A program made the position numbers and the translations under genes. This document shows, piece by piece, positions 1 through 10,737 of a stretch of 64,000 bases of DNA. Position 1 is the stretch's first letter, and the number at the start of each line of letters is the position of its first letter. Under the pieces are notes generated by a model. The model searched no databases. It saw only the letters and a list, made by a program, of their open reading frames with translations, and was not told the DNA's origin. The DNA comes from Pseudomonas haemolytica (lineage in GTDB: Bacteria; Pseudomonadota; Gammaproteobacteria; Pseudomonadales; Pseudomonadaceae), in NCBI RefSeq assembly GCF_009659625.1, contig NZ_VOIW01000006.1, positions 1-64,000 on the forward strand. Direction: 5' to 3'.

Positions 1-131
1 AGGAAGAGTATCCAGGCACGACGAATCCGTTCCCGTGGATGAGTGAGATCATGGACTTGAAGAAAGAGAAGAACTTCTTCGAAACCCGTGTGATCGAGTA
101 CCAGACCGGCGGCGCGTTGAGCTGGGACTAA
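1..131 (+). CDS. nrdB: Ribonucleotide reductase subunit beta, C-terminal end (partial)
   Basis: Only the last 42 codons are present; the first full codon begins at position 3 and the stop is TAA at 129-131. The tail contains NPFPWMSEIMDLKKEKNFFE and ends in TGGALSWD. This is characteristic of the class Ia ribonucleoside-diphosphate reductase small subunit, whose C-terminal peptide docks into the NrdA subunit. The enzyme makes deoxyribonucleotides for DNA synthesis in the cytoplasm. The diiron and tyrosyl-radical residues lie outside the window, so only the docking tail can be judged. A REP-type hairpin follows 12 bases after the stop. Confidence 0.9.
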   Translation, partial: EEYPGTTNPFPWMSEIMDLKKEKNFFETRVIEYQTGGALSWD

Positions 132-142
132 CACGATCGTAA

Positions 143-167
143 TGTGGCGAGCGCGCTGCTCGCCACA
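143..167. repeat. Single REP-type hairpin between nrdB and the convergent ABM gene
   Basis: A perfect 10-bp inverted repeat, TGTGGCGAGC with GCTCGCCACA, encloses a 5-base loop. The core GTGGCGAGC is typical of Pseudomonas REP sequences. It lies between two convergent genes, where it could terminate or stabilise both transcripts, but neither side has a strong T-run. Confidence 0.7.
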
Positions 168-175
168 GGACGGCC

Positions 176-565
176 TCAGTTCGACACCTGCTCCAGGAAA
201 ATCAACTGCAATGGCTCGCTGAGCAGGTCATCCGCCGTAGCGGCAAAACGCTGGAAGTACGGCGTGGCAAAATGCGTATCGAGTGCCGCCTGATCCTTGA
301 ATGCCTCGCGCATGTAGAACGTGCCGGGTTCATCTCGATGTTCGAACAACACGTAATCCAGGTTGCCAGGCTCAGCCCGTGTCGGTTCGATCAGGCTCAA
401 CAAGCCGGCCTTGAGGGCCTGTTGCTGGCCGGGTTTGGCCTTAAGTACGGCGAGGGATACCAAGGGTTTTTGCATGGTGGTGTCTCTTTCAGTGGGTTGG
501 CTGGAACAGCCGGCAACGGCCGTGAACATCAAGGCATAGAGCCAAGGCTTCAGGGGTGTTCTCAT
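176..565 (-). CDS. Antibiotic biosynthesis monooxygenase (ABM)-domain protein, putative lipoprotein
   Basis: The start at 565 gives 129 residues: a hydrophobic signal region, a lipobox-like TAVAGC ending near residue 20, then a dimeric ferredoxin-like ABM domain (VSLAVLKAKPGQQQALK, an FEHRDEPGTFYMREAFKD region, and TPYFQRF near the end). Members of this family include quinol monooxygenases and many small proteins of unknown substrate. A second possible start at 475 (MQKPLVSL) follows AAAGAGA at suitable spacing and would give a cytosolic 99-residue protein, so the cellular location is uncertain. The gene is convergent with nrdB and divergent from the DUF1289 gene. Substrate unknown. Confidence 0.75.
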   Translation of the reverse strand: MRTPLKPWLYALMFTAVAGCSSQPTERDTTMQKPLVSLAVLKAKPGQQQALKAGLLSLIEPTRAEPGNLDYVLFEHRDEPGTFYMREAFKDQAALDTHFATPYFQRFAATADDLLSEPLQLIFLEQVSN

Positions 566-660
566 GGTTGTCGCTCGCAGTGGATTGGGGCCATGGTTGC
601 CTGGCTGGCGACAAAGAAACACCGACTAAACACGCTTACACTTTCTTCAAAGGCTTGAAA

Positions 661-1146
661 ATGCCGCACACCATCAAGACTCCCTGCGTCGGCCTGTGCT
701 CAACCGTCTACGGTGACCTGGTCTGTCGGGGCTGCAAGCGTTATCACCACGAAGTGATCCAGTGGAATGGCTATAACGCCGAGGAAAAACAGGCCGTGTG
801 GCTGCGCCTGGAGCAGTTACTGGTACAGGTGATGACCAGCAAGCTGGAAGTGTTCGACCCGCAGCGCCTGCGACAGCAGTTGGAAGCGCGCAAGATTCGC
901 TTTATGCCGCACCAGTCGCCGTATTGCTGGGCATACCAGCTGATCGCGCGGGGTGCGCGGGTGATTTCCAGGCTGGATGCGTATGGGTTGGCATTGCTGC
1001 CGGAGTTTCGCGAGCGCCACCTGGCGGATTTGCGCGATGCGATAGATCGAGAGTTTTTTCTGCTTTCAGAGGCGCATTACGAGCGCTATATCGCCCCTGG
1101 ATTCCTCAAGGATGCCTTCGGGCCAGCCCTGATCGCCACATTCTAA
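661..1146 (+). CDS. DUF1289 family protein
   Basis: 161 residues. The N-terminus carries the cysteine pattern of the DUF1289 family (TPCVGLCSTVYGDLVCRGC, four cysteines in residues 8-27, then KRYHHEVIQWN), which probably binds a metal or Fe-S cluster. The C-terminal two thirds is an extension rich in Arg, Leu and Glu, longer than the minimal domain of about 50 residues. The start at 661 was chosen because the family motif begins directly after it; the reading frame stays open further upstream to 556 but that part encodes no recognisable sequence. No biochemical role is established for the family. Confidence 0.75.
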   Translation: MPHTIKTPCVGLCSTVYGDLVCRGCKRYHHEVIQWNGYNAEEKQAVWLRLEQLLVQVMTSKLEVFDPQRLRQQLEARKIRFMPHQSPYCWAYQLIARGARVISRLDAYGLALLPEFRERHLADLRDAIDREFFLLSEAHYERYIAPGFLKDAFGPALIATF

Positions 1147-1160
1147 GCAGCACCAGCAAT

Positions 1161-1196
1161 CAACTGTGGGAGGGGACTTGCTCCCTCCCACAGTTG
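1161..1196. repeat. REP-type hairpin, likely bidirectional terminator
   Basis: CAACTGTGGGAG at 1161-1172 and CTCCCACAGTTG at 1185-1196 form a perfect 12-bp stem; the 12-base interior GGGACTTGCTCC is itself REP-like. It fills the gap between the convergent DUF1289 and E1 dehydrogenase genes. Confidence 0.7.
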
Positions 1197-1208
1197 GGTT
1201 TGCGCAGG

Positions 1209-3887
<2,679 letters not shown>

Positions 3888-4078
3888 GGACACCTCCGGG
3901 CTTTTTTTCCAGTTTATGTCGGTGCCAGAGGATTTTTTGCCTGTTATAAGGCGTAGCAAACAGTTTTTTGAGCATGAATCACTGCTGATTGTGTTTTTTC
4001 CAGCACGTTGTGCTCACGCACCCGCAAACCCCGCAAGTGTGTTTAAAATGCCGCCCGCCCGCTGACCGACGCTGAACG

Positions 4079-4999
4079 ATGAACCCAGAAGCACTCGCTA
4101 CCCTGCACGCCCACTTGCTCACCGCCCTGGCTGACCGGCCTGTGGAAACCCGGCGCCTGTTCCACGGCCGTGGCCGCTGCTGGCCGGGGTTGGAACAACT
4201 GACAGTGGACTGGCTGCAAGGCGTAGTGCTGGTGGCCTTGTTCAAGGAAACCGAACACCTGGAAGCCTTGAAGCAGACGTTGCAGCAGATCGACTGGCGC
4301 GGTTTCGGCGCAAACACCGTGGCCTTGCAACACCGTTACCTGCCGCAAAGCACCACCGAATGGCTGGTGGGCGACGCTATCGACGAGCTGACCATCACCG
4401 AAGGCGGCCTGCAGTACTTGATCGATCTGGGTAAAAAACAGAACAGCGGGCTGTTCCTCGACATGCGTTACGGGCGCAACTGGGTGCGCGAACAGGCCAA
4501 GGGCCAGCGCGTGCTCAACTTGTTCGCCTATACCTGTGGCTTCTCGGTGGCCGCCATCGAGGGCGGCGCCGACCATGTGGTGAACCTGGACATGGCCCGT
4601 GGCGCCCTGAGTCGCGGCCGCGACAATCATCGCCTGAATGGGCATGACCTGGGCAAAGTCACGTTCCTTGGCCACGACCTGTTCAAGTCCTGGGCCAAGG
4701 TCACCCATAGCGGCCCCTACGACCTGGTGATCATCGACCCGCCGTCATTCCAGAAAGGCAGTTTCCTGCTGACCAAGGATTACCAGCGCGTGCTGCGCCG
4801 TCTGCCGGATTTGCTCACCACACAAGGCACGGTGCTGGCGTGCATGAACGATCCGGCCTTCGGCGAAGACTTCCTGATCGACGGCGTTACCCGCGAAGCA
4901 CCGGGCCTGCGCTTTGTGCAGCGCCTGGAAAACCCACCGGAATTTCCCGACATCGATCCGCAGAGTGGGCTCAAGGCCCTGGTGTTCCGTCAGGGTTGA
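4079..4999 (+). CDS. Class I SAM-dependent methyltransferase, rRNA (RlmI/RlmK)-like
   Basis: 306 residues. The SAM-binding motif I is LNLFAYTCGFS near residue 147, followed by an acidic end of strand 2 (VNLDMARGAL), and the catalytic motif is VIIDPPSF near residue 220. This arrangement matches the Methyltrans_SAM group that includes RlmI and the C-terminal half of RlmKL, which methylate 23S rRNA bases. The N-terminal PUA or THUMP RNA-binding domain of those enzymes is not visible; the first 95 residues are unlike either. The target RNA or protein is therefore unknown. The gene is divergent from the E1 dehydrogenase gene and is followed after 148 bases by pcs. Confidence 0.8.
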   Translation: MNPEALATLHAHLLTALADRPVETRRLFHGRGRCWPGLEQLTVDWLQGVVLVALFKETEHLEALKQTLQQIDWRGFGANTVALQHRYLPQSTTEWLVGDAIDELTITEGGLQYLIDLGKKQNSGLFLDMRYGRNWVREQAKGQRVLNLFAYTCGFSVAAIEGGADHVVNLDMARGALSRGRDNHRLNGHDLGKVTFLGHDLFKSWAKVTHSGPYDLVIIDPPSFQKGSFLLTKDYQRVLRRLPDLLTTQGTVLACMNDPAFGEDFLIDGVTREAPGLRFVQRLENPPEFPDIDPQSGLKALVFRQG

Positions 5000-5147
5000 T
5001 GCCGAAACCTCTTGCACTTGCTACGCTAACGGTTACACCGGGCGGTGAACCTTATTCCCCCGTCCCCGGTCGATACCTGCATCCCCTGGCCAGACTCGAC
5101 GACGCCACGTTGTCGGCTGCCCCGTTTGACCTTTTGGAGAACCGCCC

Positions 5148-5864
5148 GTGATATCGACCCTGCATGTAGCCAGACTCAAAGCCTGGGGCGCCCACGGCTT
5201 TACCGCCACCGGTGTGGTATTGGCCTTCCTGGCCACCCTGGCGTTGCTGGAAAACTCACCCAAGGCGTGCCTGCTGTGGCTGGGCCTGGCGCTGGTGGTG
5301 GATGGCGTCGATGGTTCCCTGGCGCGCCGGGTGAATGTCAGCACGGTATTGCCCAGTTTTGACGGCTCGGTCCTGGACCTGGTGATCGATTACCTCACCT
5401 ATGTGTTTATCCCCGCGCTGTTTATCTACCGCTATATCGACCTGCCGGAATTTACCCACCTGTTTGCGGTGTCGGTGATTCTGGTGTCGTCGCTGTTCTG
5501 CTTCTGCAATGTGAACATGAAAAGCAAGGACAACTACTTCGTCGGCTTCCCCGCTGCCTGGAACGTCGTCGCCCTGTGCGTGTATATCATCCAGCCCGAT
5601 GCCTGGGTGACCTTGCTGACCGTGATCGGCCTGGCGCTGCTGACCGTGACGCCAATGAAGTTCCTGCACCCGTTCCGGGTCAAGCGCTTCATGCCAATCA
5701 ATATCGCGGTCACCACGATCTGGTTGTTGTGCAGCTTCCTGATGGTGGTGGATTACCCCAACACCAATCCATGGACGTTTGGCTTGTGGTCTCTGATGTC
5801 AGCGTACTTCCTGGGTATTTGCATCTGGCGCACGGCGCTGGAGTGGATCGGCACCCACAAATAG
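5148..5864 (+). CDS. pcs: Phosphatidylcholine synthase
   Basis: 238 residues with about seven membrane segments. The CDP-alcohol phosphotransferase signature D-x2-DG-x2-AR-x8/9-G-x3-D-x3-D is seen near residues 52-80 (VDGVDGSLARRVN, then FDGSVLDLVID). The overall sequence fits bacterial Pcs, which condenses CDP-diacylglycerol directly with choline to form phosphatidylcholine and CMP in the inner membrane. The start is GTG at 5148, with GGAGA eight bases before it; no ATG start fits. A REPIN follows the gene. The choline needed would come from uptake systems not present here. Confidence 0.88.
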   Translation: MISTLHVARLKAWGAHGFTATGVVLAFLATLALLENSPKACLLWLGLALVVDGVDGSLARRVNVSTVLPSFDGSVLDLVIDYLTYVFIPALFIYRYIDLPEFTHLFAVSVILVSSLFCFCNVNMKSKDNYFVGFPAAWNVVALCVYIIQPDAWVTLLTVIGLALLTVTPMKFLHPFRVKRFMPINIAVTTIWLLCSFLMVVDYPNTNPWTFGLWSLMSAYFLGICIWRTALEWIGTHK

Positions 5865-5882
5865 CCAAGCAGACGGGATTGA

Positions 5883-5977
5883 AAATGTGGGAGGGGGCTT
5901 GCTCCCGATAGCAGTGTATCAGTGACAAATAAACCGACTGACCCACCGCTATCGGGAGCAAGCCCCCTCCCACATTT
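5883..5977. repeat. REPIN (two inverted REP sequences), GGGGGCTTGCTCCC type
   Basis: AAATGTGGGAGGGGGCTTGC at the left and its inverted copy at the right (ending CCCTCCCACATTT) flank a 40-base middle; each arm continues as TCCCGATAGC. Same type as the elements at 52594 and 57098. It lies between pcs and the TauE/SafE gene. Confidence 0.9.
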
Positions 5978-6048
5978 GGTTCTGTGTGCATTCGGCAGGT
6001 AAGATGGCGGCCTCTCGCATAGCGCACCTCCAACAATAAGCCCTGCCC

Positions 6049-6828
6049 ATGCCCTTCGAACTCAGTGTTGACCTCACCACCCTGGCCATCCTGGCCGTCG
6101 TTGCCTTTATCGCCGGTTTTATCGACGCCATCGCTGGCGGTGGCGGTTTGCTGACCACCCCTGCGCTGCTCACCGCCGGCATGCCGCCCCACTTGGTACT
6201 GGGCACCAACAAGCTCAGCTCCACCTTCGGCTCGGCCACCGCGAGCTTCACCTTTTACCGCCGCAAGTTGTTCCACCCGCGCCAATGGGTACACGCCATC
6301 GTCGGCACTCTGGTCGGTGCGCTGACTGGCGCCGTGGTCGCCCACTACCTGCCCGCCGAAGCATTGAACAAAATGCTACCGGTGATCGTCTTTGCCTGCG
6401 GGGTGTACCTGCTGTTCGGTGGCACGCCAAAGGCACCGGTGGATGTCGATGCGCCGATCAAGAAGAAATGGCAGGCCACCCAGGGCTTTGGCCTGGGCTT
6501 CTACGACGGCGTGGCCGGCCCCGGCACCGGTGCGTTCTGGACCGTCAGCACCATGCTGCTGCACCCCATCGACCTGGTGAAGGCTAGCGGCGTAGCGCGC
6601 AGCATGAACTTCGTCAGCAACGCGGCGGCGCTGACGGTGTTTATCATCAATGGCTCAGTGGATTGGATCGTTGGGCTGGCGATGGGTGTATCGGTCATGT
6701 GTGGCGCGTTCTTTGGCGCACGCAGCGCGATCAGCGGCGGCGCCAAATTCATTCGCCCGGTGTTCATCACCGTGGTCCTCGGCCTGACGGTGCGCCTAGC
6801 CTGGCAGCACTGGTTCAGCGTGGCCTAG
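6049..6828 (+). CDS. TSUP family (TauE/SafE) membrane permease
   Basis: 259 residues with about eight hydrophobic segments. The family's two half-repeats are visible: GFIDAIAGGGGLLTTPALL at residues 24-42 and GFYDGVAGPGTGAFWTV near residues 151-167. This subgroup is YfcA-like. TSUP proteins move sulfite, sulfoacetate or other sulfur-containing or organic anions across the inner membrane, usually outward; this gene's neighbours give no hint of the substrate. Its last 33 bases overlap the convergent nudC gene, so the two messages are complementary at their ends. Confidence 0.82.
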   Translation: MPFELSVDLTTLAILAVVAFIAGFIDAIAGGGGLLTTPALLTAGMPPHLVLGTNKLSSTFGSATASFTFYRRKLFHPRQWVHAIVGTLVGALTGAVVAHYLPAEALNKMLPVIVFACGVYLLFGGTPKAPVDVDAPIKKKWQATQGFGLGFYDGVAGPGTGAFWTVSTMLLHPIDLVKASGVARSMNFVSNAAALTVFIINGSVDWIVGLAMGVSVMCGAFFGARSAISGGAKFIRPVFITVVLGLTVRLAWQHWFSVA

Positions 6829-7629
6829 GCGGCGGGCCACGTAGAGGTCGATCAGGTAACGCGCAATCGAACGTGAGGCCGGCAACGGCGGCAGCTCATG
6901 GATATTGAACCATTGCGCGTCTTCGATCTCATCGGCCTGGGGCACGATATCGCCACCGGCGTACTCGGCATGAAAACCCAGCATCATTGAATGGGGGAAC
7001 GGCCAGCATTGGCTGCCCATGTACTGGATGTTCCTGACCTCCACCTGTACCTCTTCGCGCACTTCGCGGATCAGGCAGTCCTCGGCCGATTCACCGGGTT
7101 CGGCAAAACCGGCCAAGGTGCTATAGACCCCGGTCACGAAGCGTGGCGAGCGCGCCAGCAGGATCTCATCGCCACGGGTCACCAGCACGATCATGCTCGG
7201 CGAGATCCGTGGGTAGCTGCGCAGGTCACAGGCCTCGCAATACATCGCCCGTTCCCGCGGCACCTGGACCATGGCCTGGCCGCAACTGCCACAAAACCGA
7301 TGCTCCCGCGCCCAGGTACCGATCTGCGCAGCATAGCCCAGCACCTTGTACAGGGTGTGATCACCTTGCAGCATAAAGCCGCGCAACCCCTGCCAACTGC
7401 AACCTTGCACTTGCGCTGCCGAGTCGAGTTCCAGCAGGTACACCGGCTCGCCGTCGAGGTGGCCGATGCCGTGCTCGGCAAATATCGTCAGGTCTTGGCG
7501 CTTGAGCCATTCGCGCGGGAATAGCGGGCCGTTAGTGTCGTGTAAAAAGCCCTCGCGGCTGCGGGCGACGGCCCAGCCGCCAGGGGCGTCGTTGTCCAGC
7601 AGCGTTGTGGTAATCCAGCCTGGGGTCAT
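6796..7629 (-). CDS. nudC: NAD+ diphosphatase / RNA deNADding Nudix hydrolase
   Basis: 277 residues, the normal length for pseudomonad NudC. It has a zinc ribbon (FCGSCG near residue 112, YCEACD near 131), followed by SYPRISPSMIVLV and a Nudix box (GFAEPGESAEDCLIREVREE, residues near 173-192) containing the catalytic REVREE core. It hydrolyses NAD(H) to NMN and AMP and removes NAD caps from RNA. The ATG at 7629 was chosen over an in-frame TTG at 7638, because GGA stands about nine bases upstream and the TTG has no usable site. It begins five bases after the crotonase stop codon and is probably cotranscribed with it. Confidence 0.92.
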   Translation of the reverse strand: MTPGWITTTLLDNDAPGGWAVARSREGFLHDTNGPLFPREWLKRQDLTIFAEHGIGHLDGEPVYLLELDSAAQVQGCSWQGLRGFMLQGDHTLYKVLGYAAQIGTWAREHRFCGSCGQAMVQVPRERAMYCEACDLRSYPRISPSMIVLVTRGDEILLARSPRFVTGVYSTLAGFAEPGESAEDCLIREVREEVQVEVRNIQYMGSQCWPFPHSMMLGFHAEYAGGDIVPQADEIEDAQWFNIHELPPLPASRSIARYLIDLYVARRLGHAEPVLPG

Positions 7630-7634
7630 GTCAG

Positions 7635-8447
7635 TCAATCCACGAATTCGGGTTTCTGCTTGCTCATATGGGCCGCGATGGCCACGCGCAGGTCGTTGGA
7701 TTGCAACATAGCCGAGTTCCAGGTGGCAACGTATTCCAGGCCATCGTTGACGGTATGGTCACGCATGTAGCTGATCATGGCTTTGGTGCCGGTGACGGCA
7801 ATCGGCGACTTGGCGGCGATTTCCTCGGCGATCTGCATGACCCCGGCCAACAGGCTTTCCTGATCGGCATACACACGGTTGACCAGGCCGATGCTGCGCG
7901 CTTCTTCGGCGCCGAACTGGCGACCGGTGTAGGCCAGTTCACGCAGCATGCCGTCGCCGATGATGCGTGGCAGGCGTTGCAGGGTACCGACGTCGGCGGC
8001 CATGCCGATGTCGATTTCCTTGATCGAGAATTGCGCGCCTTCGGCCGCGTAGCGCATGTCGCAGGCGCTGATCAGGTCTATCGCGCCGCCGATGCAGTAG
8101 CCCTGGATCGCCGCCAGCACCGGCTTGCGGCAGTTGTCCACGGCATTGAACGAGGCTTGCAGCTCAAGGATCTTGCGGCGCAGCAGGCGCGCGTTGCGCC
8201 CCACGTCCTTGCCTAATTCATTGGCCACCGAGGCCAGCAGCATCAGGTCGATGCCCGAAGAAAAGTGCTTGCCGGCACCGCTGAGCACCACAGCGCGCAC
8301 GGCGTCGGTGTCTTCGATCCATTGGAAAATGTCGATGATTTCGGTCCAGAACGCCGCGTTCATGGCGTTGATCTTTTCCGGGCGATTGATCTGCACATGG
8401 GCAACGTTGCCGCTGAGTTCGACGACGAAGGCTTGGTATTCGGACAT
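7635..8447 (-). CDS. Crotonase-fold delta(3,5)-delta(2,4)-dienoyl-CoA isomerase-like protein
   Basis: 270 residues of the enoyl-CoA hydratase/isomerase superfamily. The oxyanion-hole region is GKHFSSGIDL near 59-68. The middle part, GGAIDLISACDMRYAAEGAQ followed by KEIDIGMAADVGTLQRLP, matches the eukaryotic ECH1 type. All three acidic residues used by dienoyl-CoA isomerase are kept (Asp in GAIDL, Glu in KEIDIG, Asp in AADVG). This predicts conversion of 3,5-dienoyl-CoA to 2,4-dienoyl-CoA during beta-oxidation of odd-position unsaturated fatty acids; automatic annotation as a plain enoyl-CoA hydratase would be less precise. nudC follows five bases downstream. The activity is inferred from motifs. 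Confidence 0.85.
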   Translation of the reverse strand: MSEYQAFVVELSGNVAHVQINRPEKINAMNAAFWTEIIDIFQWIEDTDAVRAVVLSGAGKHFSSGIDLMLLASVANELGKDVGRNARLLRRKILELQASFNAVDNCRKPVLAAIQGYCIGGAIDLISACDMRYAAEGAQFSIKEIDIGMAADVGTLQRLPRIIGDGMLRELAYTGRQFGAEEARSIGLVNRVYADQESLLAGVMQIAEEIAAKSPIAVTGTKAMISYMRDHTVNDGLEYVATWNSAMLQSNDLRVAIAAHMSKQKPEFVD

Positions 8448-8632
8448 GGCAGTGATCCCTGACTGGCGATTGAGAAAGGCCAGACTATATCAAGGGTGCA
8501 CGACGGCGCATCGGCCAAAAGCGGGACTGCCAACGGTGTTGGAAAAGAGGCTGGATAAAATACCTCACACACGCCATCCTTCGCGCTTTAAGCCGCCCCA
8601 CCCGCGGCGCTCGACGTTTAAAGGATATGCCC

Positions 8633-9187
8633 ATGCACGCCCACCCCCTCGCCCCCGCCGATTTCGAATTCATTGATGCCACCTTGTTGAAGTACGGCGA
8701 TGACCATTCGGTGCTGAACATGGCAGAGCTCGACGGTTACTTCACCGCCCTGGTCTCCAGCCCGGCCCAGGTGGATGTGGCTGAGTGGTTCCCGGCCATC
8801 TGGGGTGGGCAGAACCCGGAATGGGACAGCATGGACGAGGCACAGGGCTTTCTCGAACTGTGCGTGCGCCATATGAATACCCTGGCTGCGCAGTTGGCTA
8901 CTGCTTCCCAGGCGTTCAATGCTCGCTTCGATGACACCGAGCATCAGGGCCAGGCGCTGACCCTTGCCGAGGAATGGTGCTTTGGTTACGTACGGGGTGT
9001 GGCGATCGGCAACTGGCCTGAGTTGCCCGCCGAACAAGCCGCGCAACTGGAGAAAATCACCTGGTGCGCCGAGCAGGACAACTTCGAGTTGCCGGCGGAC
9101 CTGGATGTAAACGCCCATCAACAGCGGGTCAGCGAAATCGAACCGGCTGCGCGAGCGTTACATGATTACTGGCTGAGCCAGCGTTAA
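8633..9187 (+). CDS. UPF0149 (YecA/YgfB) family protein
   Basis: 184 residues. The N-terminal helical region LNMAELDGYFTALVSSP and WFPAIWGG, with the later LAEEWCFGYVRGVAI, are typical of the UPF0149 fold. The C-terminal SEC-C zinc motif found in some YecA proteins is absent. The start at 8633 is preferred to an ATG at 8627 because AAGG at 8621-8624 then stands eight bases away; from 8627 it would be only two bases away. The role is unknown. It is divergent from the dienoyl-CoA isomerase gene. Confidence 0.8.
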   Translation: MHAHPLAPADFEFIDATLLKYGDDHSVLNMAELDGYFTALVSSPAQVDVAEWFPAIWGGQNPEWDSMDEAQGFLELCVRHMNTLAAQLATASQAFNARFDDTEHQGQALTLAEEWCFGYVRGVAIGNWPELPAEQAAQLEKITWCAEQDNFELPADLDVNAHQQRVSEIEPAARALHDYWLSQR

Positions 9188-9242
9188 GGCGGGTTTATTG
9201 TCCAGCCGGGGAGCTTGTTTTTCTGGCGCAAGGGTTGGGTGC

Positions 9243-9325
9243 GTTCCCACATTTTGATCGCATCGCATCATTTAGATAGTCGCTGGCAGTCAGGCCACCA
9301 CGGGAACAAGTTCCCTCGCCACAGG
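9243..9325. repeat. Degenerate REP doublet upstream of aroA
   Basis: TTCCCACATTTTGATC at the left resembles a REP outer end, and CGGGAACAAGTTCCCTCGCC ACAGG at the right is a REP core with a perfect GGGAAC/GTTCCC hairpin. The two halves are more diverged than in the other REPINs of the window. The element occupies much of the 267-base gap between the UPF0149 gene and aroA. Confidence 0.55.
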
Positions 9326-9454
9326 TCCTGCGCAATACCCCAAAAGTCATGCAGATCACCTGCTCACTCGACAAGCATGGCGTGTTTGCCTGATTATTCA
9401 GGTCCGCACGTCGGCCACTCCACACCACCTTGCCTTGACCAGGAGCCTTGTACC

Positions 9455-10711
9455 TTGAGTTCGCAGAAAACCGTGACCGTTACACCGCCCAACTTTCCCC
9501 TCAACGGCAAGGTCGCGCCCCCCGGCTCCAAATCCATTACCAACCGCGCCCTGTTGCTGGCCGCCCTGGCCAAGGGCACCAGTCGCTTGAGCGGCGCACT
9601 GAAAAGCGATGACACCCGCCACATGTCGGTAGCCTTGCGCCAGATGGGCGTCAGCATCGATGAGCCGGACGACACGACCTTCGTCGTCACCAGCCAGGGT
9701 TCGCTGCAATTGCCGGCCCAGCCGCTGTTCCTCGGCAACGCTGGAACCGCCATGCGCTTTCTCACTGCGGCCGTGGCCACCGTGCAAGGCAGCGTGGTAC
9801 TGGACGGCGACGAGTACATGCAAAAACGCCCGATCGGCCCGCTACTGGCCACCCTCGGCCAGAACGGTATAAAAGTCGACAGCCCCACCGGTTGCCCGCC
9901 GGTGACCGTGCACGGCGTGGGTAAGGTGCAAGCCAAGCGCTTTGAGATTGATGGCGGCTTGTCCAGCCAGTATGTATCAGCCCTGCTGATGCTCGCGGCC
10001 TGTGGCGAGGCACCGATTGAAGTGGCACTGACCGGCAAGGACATCGGCGCCCGTGGCTACGTGGACCTGACCCTGGACTGCATGCGTGCGTTCGGCGCCC
10101 AGGTTGAAGCTGTGGACGACACCACCTGGCGCGTGGCCCCGACCGGCTACACCGCCCATGATTACCTGATCGAACCCGACGCCTCCGCCGCCACCTACCT
10201 GTGGGCCGCCGAAGTGCTGACCGGTGGCCGTATCGACATCGGTGTCGCGGCACAGGACTTCACCCAGCCGGACGCCCAAGCCCAGGCGGTGATCGCCCAG
10301 TTCCCGCACATGCAGGCCACGGTGGTGGGCTCACAAATGCAGGACGCCATCCCGACCCTGGCGGTACTCGCAGCGTTCAACAACACCCCGGTGCGCTTCA
10401 CTGAACTGGCGAACCTGCGCGTCAAGGAATGTGACCGCGTGCAGGCGCTGCACGACGGGCTCAATGAGATCCGCCCGGGCCTGGCGACCATCGAGGGCGA
10501 TGACCTACTGGTAGCGAGCGACCCGGCCCTGGCCGGCACCTCGTGCACGGCGCTGATCGACACCCACGCCGACCACCGCATCGCCATGTGCTTTGCCCTG
10601 GCCGGGCTGAAAGTCTCGGGCATTCGCATTCAAGACCCGGACTGCGTGGCAAAGACTTACCCCGAGTACTGGAAAGCCTTGGGTAGCCTTGGGGTTCAGT
10701 TAAGTTACTGA
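9455..10711 (+). CDS. aroA: 3-phosphoshikimate 1-carboxyvinyltransferase (EPSP synthase), stand-alone
   Basis: 418 residues. The enzyme joins shikimate-3-phosphate and phosphoenolpyruvate in aromatic amino acid synthesis. Visible motifs are PPGSKSITNRALLLAALAKG (substrate Lys), LFLGNAGTAMRFLTAA at residues 91-106, ARGYVDLTLD, RVKECDRV and DHRIAMCFAL near the end. The start is TTG at 9455, nine bases after AGGAG; the frame runs open upstream to 9215 but that part shows no homology. The sequence is of the E. coli class I type (Gly at residue 97). Residue 102 is Phe where E. coli has Pro101, a position linked to glyphosate tolerance. Pseudomonads usually carry aroA fused to tyrA elsewhere, so this is probably an additional copy. 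A small unknown gene follows after 26 bases. Confidence 0.92.
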   Translation: MSSQKTVTVTPPNFPLNGKVAPPGSKSITNRALLLAALAKGTSRLSGALKSDDTRHMSVALRQMGVSIDEPDDTTFVVTSQGSLQLPAQPLFLGNAGTAMRFLTAAVATVQGSVVLDGDEYMQKRPIGPLLATLGQNGIKVDSPTGCPPVTVHGVGKVQAKRFEIDGGLSSQYVSALLMLAACGEAPIEVALTGKDIGARGYVDLTLDCMRAFGAQVEAVDDTTWRVAPTGYTAHDYLIEPDASAATYLWAAEVLTGGRIDIGVAAQDFTQPDAQAQAVIAQFPHMQATVVGSQMQDAIPTLAVLAAFNNTPVRFTELANLRVKECDRVQALHDGLNEIRPGLATIEGDDLLVASDPALAGTSCTALIDTHADHRIAMCFALAGLKVSGIRIQDPDCVAKTYPEYWKALGSLGVQLSY

Positions 10712-10737
10712 CCCTTTGCGACTCGCCGGGAGCGCTT

